The position numbers were made by a program, and so were the translations under genes. This document shows, in pieces, positions 13,314-24,612 of a stretch of DNA of 64,000 nucleotides; positions within the stretch are counted from its first letter, which is position 1, and every line of letters begins with the position of its first letter. Source of the stretch: Pogonophryne albipinna. Its lineage: Eukaryota; Chordata; Actinopteri; Perciformes; Artedidraconidae. The notes under the pieces are model-generated. The model did no database searches and was not told the origin of the DNA. It worked only from the letters and a program-made list of their open reading frames with translations. The DNA lies in assembly GCA_028583405.1 (NCBI GenBank), contig CM053247.1:14190063-14254062 (forward strand), written 5' to 3'.

Positions 13314-15866
13314 ATATATAAATATATACATATATAGATATGGTTGATATGTTACTAATCTTCTTATTTCAATCTCGACTAGAAAGACATATTGCCCAAA
13401 TGGTAAAATGTTCCCTATAAAACCATTAGTGGAGAGGTTGCATGTTGTCTTGGCTTTTTGAGCATCTACAAAATCAGGGATTCCCATATATTTTATATTT
13501 ATTTTAATGAAAAAAAGTGTTAAACTTTAGGTAAAGGAGGAGAGGTAACACTTTGTGAATCTTAATCTAGTGTATTAACAAATAGGTTTGCTTTGGAATA
13601 TTGGTGCATAACATAGTAAGTGAAATTCAATTTAAAAGCAAGGGTTGGAGAAATATTTAAATAAAATAGAAGAAAGATACAATTAAATCTAAATCTATAA
13701 ACAGATAAGTACAAGACATATAAATATCAAGAAGAAGAACATTTTAAAAAGATAAAGTATAAAATATCTGCACTAAAATGGAATATATGTGCACCTTTAA
13801 GAATATGCTGTTAAATTAATTTGCTATTGTTTAGTCCAAAATCTACTAAATAACCTTTTAAGGTTTGTCGGATAATTTGTAGAACCAACGGTATTATAGT
13901 GTTAAAAGATGAACAGTACTTTTGACTTTAAGGGGGATTATCTTTTAATAAGGTTTAAGGCAAATTTAAGATGACCCTTTAATTAAGAAAATCATTTAGA
14001 GCCATTTGGCTTTTAAGCTTTTGAATCAAATCCTATTAAAGTTGTACGTTTGTCACATCAGAGAGAAAGAGAAAGACAGTGTTCTGGTGCAAGTTACTGT
14101 ACATTGACTGGACAATAATACAATTATACTGAAGGAATGCATTCTTAATATTATTTAATAGAGCAACTTGTTATTAACTCTAATTGTTTCCTCCTGAGGA
14201 TCAGAGGTTACATAGCTAAATAAATCCTCTCAGGACCTTGGCGGTGTTGGCCATCCCACACATTAAAGATAATGGAATAATTCACTTGTCCTTGAGCCCC
14301 TTGCCGTGCATTCATACAGAACTTCTTATTGGGTTGCCAGCAAATTGAATGAACCTCCTTTCCATAAAAACGTAATGGACTCCCTCGGATAGCCCTCTAA
14401 ATAACATGGACGGTACGGGGAGGTGAGATGAACCAATTTATTATCCGACTTTGAAGAAGGTGCGTACCAAGGGGAAGGTCACTCTCTCATTGATCACCTG
14501 TTCTCCCGTAGGGAAATGATAATTATGTGTACCAACATGCCTCCATGACCTCCAGCCACCACCGGGAAGTGTTGGAAATCCTCCAGGGAGGAAGTAGCTC
14601 TGTGTTGTGGAACAGTATTGTTTAAGCATGGACTAAATGGCTTTATGTCATTGTTTGCGTTCATGGTGATGTGAAAGTATTCCTTTTTATGAACAGTAAG
14701 GCATACATGATTTATTGCCCTTACATGTGTTTCTCAAAGACTGGGTTTTAATTTCAAATGATGCAACAGCATGGTTGTGCCAAACTATTCTGCTCAAAGA
14801 GATAAATTGTTAAATACTGACAGATCATTTCAGGCTGAAAAACCTATTTACGAGAAGATTTAGCTTAAAGTGTAATTACAATTAAAAAATCTGAATATTT
14901 ACATGAAATGGCTCAATGTTTGGCCAGTTTATGACACAATAGGCACATTTTCTCTTTTTGCTCTGTGGCTATCAGTTCTGAGAGCCAAGAGGATGCATTC
15001 TGTGTAGAGTGATATCAAATGTGCTGGTAGACCTTCATAAACATGCTTGTAATGCAATCCCAGTCTCGCCAATCTAAATCATGATGAGGGGCTGTGACAC
15101 AAAACCCAATTAATTGAGAAGCAAGATAGGTAGCAAAAAAAAACATCTGGTACCTCTGCCGGTGCAGCTTTACTGAGGAAAATCAAACCCAAACCTCTGA
15201 TTGAAAATGCAGTGATCCTGCGGGGCTGCAACAATAATTATTTTACCATTAACTAATCTTTGATTAAGTCATCATCTAAATATACAAATTGTTTGGCTTA
15301 TAAATTGTCAAAGTAATTAGTTACACGTAAATAGCATTTTTCTTGAAGTTGTACTGTATGGTGTATACTACAGTATGTCCCCACATCAGTCTAAACCCGC
15401 CAATGCGCCAAGGTCCAGGTGAACTGCATGCAGTTATTTAAATTATCTTAAATAGGCACGAGAAATTATAAAAACAATGGTATTATTAATAACACAATAT
15501 TCAAGTGAGTGGAAGGTCAGTGTCAGCTGATTGGGATGGATTTATCCTCGGGATTTAATGCGACATTGACCCTATGTTGCATAAAAACCAAACTTGACTA
15601 CCATGCCACCTCTGAGCAGTAAAGTATATGTTGGAGGCTGCTCTGCCTATCATGAAATGCTAATGGTGTTTGTCTCAAAATCAGATCAAGTCGAGCTAAC
15701 AGCCAGCAGTGCCCACACTGATTAGCATGGAGGGGGGAGAGGTGGGACGGAGGAAGGGGAAGACAGTGGGGGTCTTGATTGCTCTCTATAGTCGTCACAT
15801 TCTGCATACCCTGCTCCATTTTTAAGATGATTATTTTAGATGTGAATGCCAGGTTGCATAGCTAAT
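13314..15866 (+). other. Intron without recognised features
   Basis: AT-rich non-coding sequence between the hAT copy and the LTR element. No bounded repeat or gene was recognised. Confidence 0.5.
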
Positions 15867-15871
15867 GTAAT

Positions 15872-16253
15872 TGTCAAGGTGTGTGCAGCAAGCAGGACCC
15901 AAATGCAGATTAAAGTGAAAACCTTTATTTCAAGGATACGTAATAAACTTTAGACAACACAGAACACTCACCGGTGAACTCAGTCACATACGAAAGAAGC
16001 ACCAACACTGAACACAGGAAGAGACAAGACTAAATACAGGGCGGGGTAATCACGGGACGAGAAACAGCTGGGCAGGGGAGGAGAAACACAAGGACAACAG
16101 GTGAACACAATCAGACACTTAGACACACCAGGGAACTAACGACGGGAGGAAAAACACAAGGAAAAGGACCAGACAATAAACAGGGAGGAAACATGACGGC
16201 AAACACCCAAACATACCAAACCACAAACGTGACACAACAAGAGAATCGTGACA
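15872..16253 (-). repeat. 3' LTR of the tandem-repeat element
   Basis: A 382-bp direct copy of 19314-19691, differing by roughly ten substitutions and small indels by eye, so this insertion is older than the 314-bp-LTR element at 46041. On the minus strand it carries an AATAAA about 30 bp before its end. Confidence 0.9.
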
Positions 16254-16347
16254 GAACCCCCCCCTCAAGGGACGGATCCCAGACGTCCCCAAAAACCACA
16301 AAAGTCCAAAACCCCAAGCAGGGTGGGTGGAGGGGGTCTGGAGGACG

Positions 16348-16485
16348 GGTCTCGGGCGGACGGCCCGGGGGCAAGGCAGAGACCAAAGAGGGGGTCTCGG
16401 GCGGACGGCCCGGGGGCAAGGCAGAGACCAAGGAGGGGGTCTCGGGCGGACGGCCCGGGGGCAAGGCAGAGACCATGGATGGGCG
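16348..16485 (-). repeat. 45-bp tandem array (3 units)
   Basis: CTCGGGCGGACGGCCCGGGG recurs at 16351, 16396 and 16441, a 45-bp period. In a minus frame it reads PPETPSLVSALPPGR, 15 residues per unit. Confidence 0.9.
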
Positions 16486-16503
16486 AAGACCACAGCGGGC
16501 AAA

Positions 16504-16683
16504 CTCAGGGGGCCGAGCGTGAGGGTGAAGACCGCAGCACTCAGGGGGCCGGGCTCGAGGGCGAAGACCGCGGCTCTCAGGGGGCCGGGCTCGAGGCCGA
16601 AGACCGCGGCTCTCAGGGGGCCGGGCTCGAGACCGAAGACCACGGCTCTCAGGGGGCCGGGCTCGAGGGCGAAGACCGGACAG
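16504..16683 (-). repeat. 36-bp tandem array (5 units)
   Basis: CTCAGGGGGCC recurs at 16504, 16540, 16576, 16612 and 16648, a 36-bp period. In a minus frame it reads RPPESRGLRPRA, 12 residues per unit. It is very GC-rich with runs of G on the plus strand. Confidence 0.9.
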
Positions 16684-16740
16684 CTCCGGAGGCCGGACAG
16701 GAACCAGAGCCGGTGGGACAGGCTTCGGCAGGATCCCCCA

Positions 16741-17620
16741 CGGAAGAGGACCAGGAGTTGGCAGGACCCCCGGCGAGACAGGTAACGGCGGGACCTCCAA
16801 CGGAACAGGACATAGGGCTGGCAGGATCCCCGGTAGAAGAGTCGTCGGCGGGACCCCCAACGGGACAGGACACAGGGTTGGCAGGATCCCCGGTAGAAGA
16901 GTCGTCGGCGGGACCCCCAACGGGACAGGACACAGGGTTGGCAGGACCCCCGGCAGAAGAGTAGTCGGCGGGGCCTCCAACGGCACAGGACACAGGGTTG
17001 GCAGGACCCCCGGCAGAAGAGTAGTCGGCGGGGCCTCCAACGGCACAGGACACAGGGTTGGCAGGACCCCCGGCAGAAGAGTAGTCGGCGGGGCCTCCAA
17101 CGGCACAGGACACAGGGTTGGCAGGACCCCCGGCAGGAGAGTAGTCGGCGGGGCCTCCAACGGCACAGGACACAGGGCTGGCAGGACCCCCGGCAGAAGA
17201 GCAGTCGGCGGGGCCTCCAACGGCACAGGACACGGGGTTGGCAGGACCCCCGGCAGAAGAGTAGTCGGCGGGGCCTCCAACGGCACAGGACACAGGGTTG
17301 GCAGGACCCCCGGCAGAAGAGTAGTCGGCGGGGCCTCCAACGGCACAGGACACAGGGTTGGCAGGACCCCCGGCAGGAGAGTAGTCGGCGGGGCCTCCAA
17401 CGGCACAGGACACAGAGCTGGCAGGACCCCCGGCAGAAGAGTAGTCGGCGGGGCCTCCAACGACATAGGACACGGGGTTGGCAGGACCCCCGGCAGAAGA
17501 GTAGTCGGCGGGGCCTCCAACGGGACAGGACACGGGGTTGGCAGGACCCCCGGCAGAAGAGTAGTCGGCGGGGCCTCCAACGGCACAGGACATAGAGTTG
17601 GCAGGACCCCCAGCGGAACC
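16741..17620 (-). repeat. 60-bp tandem array (14-15 units)
   Basis: Near-identical 60-bp units with CGGCACAGGACACAGGGTTG at the start of each, from 16801 to 17581, plus a degenerate unit at 16741. On the minus strand two frames stay open throughout. One reads a 20-residue unit PGVLPTLCPVPLEAPPTTLL (ORF 17631 to 16111, 506 residues, running into the 3' LTR). The other reads PVSCAVGGPADYSSAGGPAN. Only one can be the original frame. Confidence 0.95.
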
Positions 17621-17639
17621 TCCAACGACACTTGGGTAG

Positions 17640-18592
17640 GGACTTGAGTGGGAACTCGATCAGAGACTCGAGAGGTGACTCGAGAGGGAACTCGAGAGGT
17701 GACTTGAGAGGGGACTCGAGAAGAGACTCGAGAGGGGACCTGAGAGGGAACTCGAGAGGTGACTTGAGAGGGAACTCGATAGGAAACTCGAGAGAGGGCT
17801 TGAGAGGGAACTCGAGAGGGGACTCGAGAGGGAACTGGAGAGGGGACTCGAGAGGGAACTGGAGAGGGGACTCGAGAGGAGACCTGAGAGGGGGCTCGAG
17901 AGGAGACTCGAGAGGGGACTCGAAAAGGGACTCGAGAGGGAACTTGAGAGAAGACTTGAGAGGGGACTCGAGAGAGGACTAGAGAGGGAACTGGAGAGGG
18001 AACTGGAGAGGGGACTGGAGAGGGGACTGGCAGGGGGGACTGAGATGGAACTGGAGAGGGAACTTGAGAGGGGACTCGAGAGGGAACTCGAGAGGAGACT
18101 TGAGAGGGGACTCGAGAGAGGACTAGAGAGGGAACTGGAGAGGGAACTGGAGAGGGGACTGGAGAGGGGACTGGAGAGGGGACTCGAGAGGGAACTGGAG
18201 AGGGGACTGGAGAGGAAACTGGAGAGGGGACTCGAGAGGAGACCTGAGAGGGGACTCGAGAGGAGACTCGAGAGGGGACTCGAAAAGGGACTCGAGAAGG
18301 GACCTGAGAGGAGACTCGAGAGGAGACTCGAGAGGTGACTCGAGAGGTAACTTGAGAGGGACCTCGAGAGGGAACTCGAGAGGAGACTCGAGAGGGGACT
18401 GGAGAGGGGACTCGAGAGGGAACTGGAGAGGGGACTGGAGAGGGGACTGGAGAGGGGACTGGAGAGGGGACTGGAGAGGGGACTGGAGAGGGAACTGGAG
18501 AGGGGACTGGAGAGGGGACTGGAGAGGGGACTCAAGAGGGAACTCGAGAGGGAACTTGAGAGGGGACTCGAGAGGGAACTGGAGAGGGGACT
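17640..18592 (-). repeat. 12-bp tandem array (about 79 units)
   Basis: The unit is GAGAGGGGACTC on the plus strand with variants (GGAACTC, GGACTGG, AGACTTG) over about 950 bp. On the minus strand one frame reads SSPL repeats for over 300 residues (open 18949 to 17660) and another reads RVPS repeats. The plus strand is almost wholly purine with short CT steps. Unit variants are interspersed in blocks, as expected from slippage and unequal exchange. Confidence 0.95.
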
Positions 18593-19296
18593 TGTGTCGG
18601 TCGGTACGCCGACAGGACTCGGGGAGCTGGTGTTGGCTGGAGAGCCAACAGGAGACGAGGTGCTGGAGTCGGTCGGTACGCCGACAGGACTCGGGGAGCT
18701 GGCGTCGGCTGGGGAGCCAGCAGGAGACGAGGTGCTGGAGTCGGCCGGTACGCCGACAGGACTCGGGGAGCTGGCGTCGGCCGGTACGCCAGTCCTGGAG
18801 CCGAAACTGGAGTCGGGACCATGGCTACTGGGGCCGGTACTGAGGCTGGAACTGGAGTCGCTGGAACCGGAACAGAGGCCTGGACCATGGCTGTGTGGGC
18901 CAGGTAATCGAACAAGCAAACATAGCTCTCCGGGCCGGTACTGGTGCATGGATCCATGGCTGTGGAAACCGGAACTGAAGCCGGGACCATGGCTGTTGGA
19001 GCACGGGCTGGAATCCTGGCCCTGCGTCTCCTAGAGGTTTTTTGGAGACTCTGTGGACCTCCAACAGGACAACTTGTGAAGCGTTGTAGCCACTTAGGCA
19101 ACGAACTCCTCAACCAAGGCATTTCAGCCACCTCCATTCGTGCCTTTTCGAGGATTGCCTCTTTGTCCCTTCTAGAAGAGGTTCCCCTCCACTCGGCATG
19201 ATAACACTGTAGCGAGAAATCCAGATCGAACAGATCCAACTCAAAATCATGAAAATCCGCTGGGTACTCAAAATCGTAAAAATCCGCTGGGTCCAT
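18532..19296 (-). CDS. Head ORF of the tandem-repeat LTR element
   Basis: ATG at 19296-19294, 18 nt after the 5' LTR; about 254 residues to a TGA at 18532. The first about 85 residues are a compact acidic-then-basic segment (MDPADFYDFEYPADFHDFEL, later EAILEKARMEVAEMPWLRSS). A Pro/Val/Ala-rich linker, the 24-residue repeats and the start of the 12-bp array (RVPS units) follow. The TGA fits a C-to-T change in a CGA codon of one repeat unit. Function is unknown. Its position is that of gag, but no capsid or zinc knuckle is visible. Confidence 0.5.
   Translation of the reverse strand: MDPADFYDFEYPADFHDFELDLFDLDFSLQCYHAEWRGTSSRRDKEAILEKARMEVAEMPWLRSSLPKWLQRFTSCPVGGPQSLQKTSRRRRARIPARAPTAMVPASVPVSTAMDPCTSTGPESYVCLFDYLAHTAMVQASVPVPATPVPASVPAPVAMVPTPVSAPGLAYRPTPAPRVLSAYRPTPAPRLLLAPQPTPAPRVLSAYRPTPAPRLLLALQPTPAPRVLSAYRPTQVPSPVPSRVPSQVPSRVPS
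18598..18800 (-). repeat. 72-bp tandem array (about 2.7 units)
   Basis: The word GGTACGCCGACAGG recurs at 18603, 18675 and 18747. The period is 72 bp, or 24 codons. In one minus frame it reads as Ala/Ser/Pro-rich repeats (SPSPVGVPADSSTSSPAGSP). Confidence 0.85.
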
Positions 19297-19313
19297 TGTG
19301 GGTTGGTGCTTTC

Positions 19314-19691
19314 TGTCAAGGTGTGTGCAGCAAGCAGGACCCAAATGCAGATTAAAGTGAAAACCTTTATTTCAAGGATAACTAATTAAACATTAGACAA
19401 CACAGAACACTCACCGGTGAACTCAGTCACAATACGAAAGAAGCACCAACACTGAACACAGGAAGAGACACGACTAAATACAGGGAGGGGTAATCACGGG
19501 ACGAGAAACAGCTGGGCAGGGGAGGAGAAACACAAGGACAACAGGTGAACACAATCAGACTAACACCAGGGAACTAACGACGGGAGGAAAAACACAAGGA
19601 AAAGGACCAGACAATAAACAGGGAGGAAAACATGACGGCAAACACCCAAACATACAAACCACAAACGTGACACAACAAGAGAATCGTGACA
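19314..19691 (-). repeat. 5' LTR of the tandem-repeat element
   Basis: A 378-bp direct repeat; on the minus strand it starts TGTCACGATTCTC and ends CACCTTGACA. An AATAAA lies near the end and a TATTTA-type box upstream of it. The duplicated GTAAT follows at 19692-19696. Confidence 0.9.
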
Positions 19692-19696
19692 GTAAT

Positions 19697-20306
19697 GTCA
19701 TCTTAAGAGCCAACAGTAATATGTCACACTTGTAACTGAAGCCCTCAACTTCTCCTAGGCACACATGCATAGTCATGTATCGGTGGGCAGCGTGGTACTA
19801 CTACGTGGTATTACTTATTCTAATTAATGGTCTGTCAGCAGTGTAAATATATGTAAATGTAGGAAAAGGATGACATGGTCACAGTGACATTTGTTTTTGA
19901 ACTACGGTTTTGAAGCCTTTAGTTTTGTATTTTTGCCTTCTCCATCATGTTTTATTGGAATTAGCAAAGATATGAGAGGGTGGAAAAAAGTGCAACCAAA
20001 TCGCTGAGCAGTATATTTTAGGCAACAACAACACCGAAACCAGAAATAAACATACTTACTTGTTAATACATACCCTGCCTTAGCATCTATTTGACTCTCA
20101 ATGAGACCATAATGTGCTAAATGTACATCATGCTGTATTAAGACAAGTTTGAAACCATAAAGTCATTTGGAAAATGTTTGCTTAGGGGATAAACTTCATG
20201 AGAAGTAGGGTCTTTTTCTTGTAGACTACTAAACAATCTGACTTATTTTTGCAACCATGGTGGAGTAGCCACCTAGAGGTCATTTTAAATAATGCAGGTT
20301 TATTGA
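19697..20306 (+). other. Intron without recognised features
   Basis: Non-coding sequence between the LTR element and the antisense LINE copy. Nothing was recognised. Confidence 0.5.
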
Positions 20307-20317
20307 TCTCCCGAGTT

Positions 20318-20834
20318 CCATCCATCCATGTTCTCCCGCTTATCCGTGGTCGGGTTGCGGGGGTAGCAGTTCCAGCAGAGAGCCCCAAACTTTCTTTTCC
20401 CTGGCCACATCAACCAGCTCTGACTGGGGGATCCCATGGCGCTCCCAGGCCAGCGAAGAGATATAATCCCTCCACCTGGTCCTAGGTCTACCCCTTGGTC
20501 TCTTCCCAGCTGGACGTGCCTGGAACACCTCCCTAGGGAGGCGCCCAGGTGGCATCCTTACTAGGTGCCCGAACTACCTCAACTGGCTCCTTTCGACGCG
20601 AAGGAGGAGCGGTTCAACTCCGAGTCCCTCCCGGATGACCGAACTTCTCACCTTATCCCTAAGGGAGACACCAGCCACCCTGCGGAGAAAACCCATCTCG
20701 GGCCGCTTGTATCCGCGATCTCGTTCTTTCGGTCATGACCCATCCTTCATGACCATAGGTGAGGGTAGGAACGAAAATGGCCCGGTAGACAGAGAGCTTT
20801 GCCTTCTGGCTCAGCTCTCTTTTCGTCACAACGG
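20318..20834 (-). pseudogene. 5'-truncated non-LTR retrotransposon end, copy 2
   Basis: It belongs to the same family as 10899-11192, in antisense. The minus strand encodes VTKRELSQKAKLSVYRAIFV and PTLTYGHEGWVMTERTRSR. After a frame break it continues FQARPAGKRPRGRPRTRWRD and WGSLLELLPPQPDHG. The tail is ATGG repeats. The 11-bp duplication TCTCCCGAGTT flanks it (20307-20317 and 20835-20845). It is longer than copy 1 by about 220 bp. Confidence 0.88.
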
Positions 20835-21035
20835 TCTCCCGAGTTGACTTCACTTTTCTCTCCCTGACGTTACGGCTTGGTTGTGAAGGAGAAATGGATA
20901 TAGTGGTTGTGTTAGGAAATAATAGAGATGATGCATATAGAGCACTGTGAAATTACTGCAACAGACAACTTTTTGAAGTGTTTCTTGAAGGACAGTGGAG
21001 AGAGATATGACTGAAGATGTAGGACACATAAAGAG

Positions 21036-21516
21036 TAGGGCTGTCAAGTTAACGCGTTAATAAAAAAACGTTAACGCCACTAATTATTTTAACGTGCGAT
21101 TAACGCATGTGTATTTGTCTTCGGCCCGCCCAGTAGTTTCAGAGCCCAAAGGCTTGACGTTGTTGTTGTTGTTGTTGTTAGTTGGATGGTGGGAGATTTT
21201 AGCGAGAGATATGGATTAGGGCTGATTATCTGTTCTAAATGTACCTTAGAGGAATACTTTTCAAGTTTGTAATACTCTTATCAACATATGAGTGGACAAA
21301 TATGCTTTATGCAAATGTTTGTTGTAAAATGACATTTGCATAAAGCATATTTGTCCACTCATATGTTGATAAGAGTATTAAAAACTTGAAAAGTATTCCT
21401 CCAAGGTACATTTAGAACAGATAAAAAATGTGCGATTAATTTGCGATTAATGGCGATTAACTATGGACATCATGCGATTAATCGCGATTACATATTTTAA
21501 TCGACTGACAGCCCTA
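21036..21516. mobile_element. hAT-type MITE with an 89-bp internal hairpin
   Basis: Ends TAGGGCTGTCAAG and CTGACAGCCCTA, flanked by the 8-bp duplication ATAAAGAG (21028-21035 and 21517-21524). The termini carry TTAACGCG and GCGATTAA words. Inside, 21230-21318 and 21332-21420 are inverted repeats of 89 bp with only two mismatches and a 13-nt loop. No coding capacity. The ends relate it to the 12276 and 24613 elements. Confidence 0.92.
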
Positions 21517-21524
21517 ATAAAGAG

Positions 21525-24500
21525 ACAATATTGAGGGACAGAGAATGCAGTCAGGTGAATAAAGAGAAGAGATGGAGAAAGAGATAACACTGAGGATATG
21601 ACACCCGTTGCCCGTAACAGCCCAAAGGGTGAAGTAGCAGACGTGGGAGGAGGTCCTGACTCTGATATACCACAGACAGCCAATGCCATGGGACTGTGGA
21701 GCTCTAGTAGCAAAACCAAGACTTAGCTTCTTGGATGAGACTCAGATAGACAGAGACAGAAGGTTAAAGCAGCACAAAAACAAAGACGAACAAGCCTGAG
21801 GTCTGATACAAACATACGAACACAGTGGGGAGATTCTTGGCTGGAGATTGCATATTACATCAACCACCAAGGTACATTATTAGCATCAACATAGTGGTAG
21901 ATCTGCTGGATTGGATGGATGATGCGGCTCAATCTGCCAGTGCAGCATACCTGGTAGGTGGCAGGGATGAGAGCACGAATGATCATGGGGATAGTTTACC
22001 TGTTCACATTGGCAAGCCAAAATCTGCATGATAAGACAATGTGTGTAAACTGTAAAAAGCTCAGAAAAGGGAACAGGTTTTAATTGCTATGAATTTTGTG
22101 ATGTGCAGCTTCAGTGAAAGTGCTGTATAATATTATTTAACTTTGGATTTGTGGTTAAAAAAAAGTGTATATTCTATTTCTCTACCCTAGGCAGGCAGCT
22201 CAATTTGAGGTATAATTTAGAATACATTGAATTCCATGAATCCAATCATCAACCTCACTTTTAGCCATTTTCTGGCCCAGACGTTATTTATTATAAACAT
22301 GCCTATTTGAAATTCATATTGGAATGTGTGGACATGACATGAAAGTGAAGTGTGAAAACACATTGTTATCCAGGAATCCAGATGTTACTTGTGACATTAT
22401 GTCAAGCCTTACCCCCCTCCCTGACATATTGTACATTGCTCTTAGGGCACATCAATCAGCAAGAAGGGTGGAAAGAAATCTCCTTCATTCTAGTCATTTT
22501 TTATCTTTTGAGATTGATTATTTAATGGGAGAACAGATACTGTGAAACATGCTCAAAGGCGGGCCTTGGTGAATAATTCACATGGCTATTTTGCATAGAA
22601 GAGGGCGTCAATGCTGAGATAAAAAAAAAAAAGACAGAGAGATGGGAAAATAAGGTAACATGTTTTTCCATCTTGAAGCTGTTCTCTAATTACCAGCATA
22701 TATCTGGATGTCAGGAGTTACCCTCACTCTCTCCCGCACCGAGATGTCGATTGGCCCATTGAGTTTCATTCCGCCTGTCATGGCCGACTGCAAACTTGAT
22801 ATGTTTACTGACACAAATGAGTGTGGAACTCCAGAAGCTCATTAAGGCAGGGGGGAAGATTTCAATAGCAAAGTATAGGGTCCTAATGTGTTCCCCCCTT
22901 GAGGTCTGAACATCCAGACAGGTGTGTGGAGAAACCCCTAATTTAATGCCAGGAATTGGAGCAACAACAAGAAAACGGTGGATAATTGGAGGCAGAAGTA
23001 GGAAAAGGCGTTCCTTAATGCACAGAAAGTGGTTGCTTGTCTGTCAAAGCAGATTCTAAATTAGCTGCAGTGTCATGGGGAAATGTGATATAGGGTTTTC
23101 CTTGCAGTTGCTGATAAATATCACTGATTAAGTTCAGCCAGATGGCAGTTTTATTTTTCTGTTTTTTCTCTCTATTAATTGGGCGAGGTGTGCTGCAAAA
23201 GTTGGAAATGTTTGTTTTGTCTCACCCAACAAATTAAGGGAAATCTTCCTTCTAGAAGCCCAACAATTCGAGAAATTGAGCAAGACATATTTTCCATTCC
23301 TGCACCCATCTGTCAGCTGCTCTTTGAGTGAGCAAATTAGACTTAATTGGAAAAAATAACCATTTCACAGCATTGTTAGCCCATTTCAAACTGATCCAAC
23401 TTTCTTTTGATAACTCAACTCTTTCTTTTCTCCTTCTTTGGTAAACTCTGCAGAAAAACCTTCTGCCAGTCTTCCATGGGCTTTTTCCTCAGCAGCTTCC
23501 TCCTGGCGCAATGTCAAAGTCGTGCCAATTAAACATGGGGTGGTGTGCGTAATGATTATTGCTCGCTGCACTCCACATACATTAGCTACATTAGCATCTG
23601 CAGAAGGCTCTTCAGTAATCTCCTTCATACAGGAAGAAGTGCAATGAGGAAGTGCACCCCACAAGCTGCTAATTAAACCCAACCAGGCCCACTTCCCTCC
23701 CTACGCCTCCACACAAAGAACCCTCTAATCACTTCTAACTCGATTTGGAAGCAAGTAATTGATGCACACGTAAGGTTTATGATGTGTGAAACAGGAGAAG
23801 CACTACCAGTTTGGATGAACAATCTGGACCAAGAGGACAATCTGGCGCTGGAGTTATTCCTCTTCTAAATGCTTCTGAAATTGCTTCGTTGGTTTAGACT
23901 ACAAAGGGCATAACGTCAATGATGATGATGATCCACACTGGAATAAACTTCGCCTCACATTTAGTTTCTCAGGCCAAAGCGTCTTGGAGCAGAAATGAAA
24001 TGTAAAGCAGCAGCTACAGGAAATGGTGCCATCTTTGTCAGAGCCCCGGGCTTCAGCATGCAATTCACAGGGAAGTGCTGATGCCCTTACTCTGACATGA
24101 GCTCACTCGGGCAAGAGAAATTACCATGCAGACAGCACTGACACATACATGTGACAATATTTGACATGTCACCATCCAATAAGACTCACACACGTTGTGG
24201 AGGAGCAGCTTATCGTATAGAGATATTATTAAAATGTGGACATTCCTCAACGTTTCCCACCTACACGGTCTCCACTCCTCACAGGATGAGGCGGCTCTTA
24301 TAATGAACACTAACCCTAACAGCTCTTGTAAATCAGAGCACTATGACTATGATTTGATTTTAGCTCAACAGAGAGTAGGCAAATAGAAAGAGCTGCCAAT
24401 ACGAATGGCAGGGTTACTCAAGTCAAATGAAGCCTTGAGGCTGTGACTTACTGGCAAAAAAATGAATTCAAAAATGCTAATCCGCACTTATCTTGTACAT

Positions 24501-24604
24501 AACTCTGTTGAGGAACATCTATTTCCTCTATCATAATTACAATCTTCCGACTTAAGTGGTAAATATTTGGGTAAAGATGGGGTTGCGACTTTTCTGACAG
24601 TTAT
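21525..24604 (+). other. Intron without recognised genes or bounded repeats
   Basis: About 3.1 kb of non-coding sequence with TAATTA and AATTAA words around 22690 and 23670. No element ends and no supported ORF. It could include conserved regulatory DNA, which needs cross-species alignment. Confidence 0.45.
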
Positions 24605-24612
24605 ATTTATTG

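Larger units (their letters stand above)
15872..19691 (-). mobile_element. Non-autonomous LTR retrotransposon with tandem-repeat ORF
   Basis: Two direct LTRs (15872-16253 and 19314-19691, TG...CA ends) are flanked by the 5-bp duplication GTAAT (15867-15871 and 19692-19696). Reading on the minus strand, a polypurine tract GAGGGGGGGG (16257-16266) precedes the 3' LTR. There is no protease, RT or integrase. The 3.06-kb interior carries one ORF start 18 nt after the 5' LTR, then five successive tandem arrays with periods of 72, 12, 60, 36 and 45 bp, all multiples of three. No clear tRNA primer site was found. The 3' LTR and tract resemble teleost Ty3/Gypsy elements, the likely source of replication proteins. 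Confidence 0.9.

Noticed and set aside
16193..18843. Plus-strand ORFs of 97-238 codons across the tandem arrays
   Set aside because: They are the antisense of the arrays. The LTR, polypurine tract and head ORF place the element's coding direction on the minus strand.
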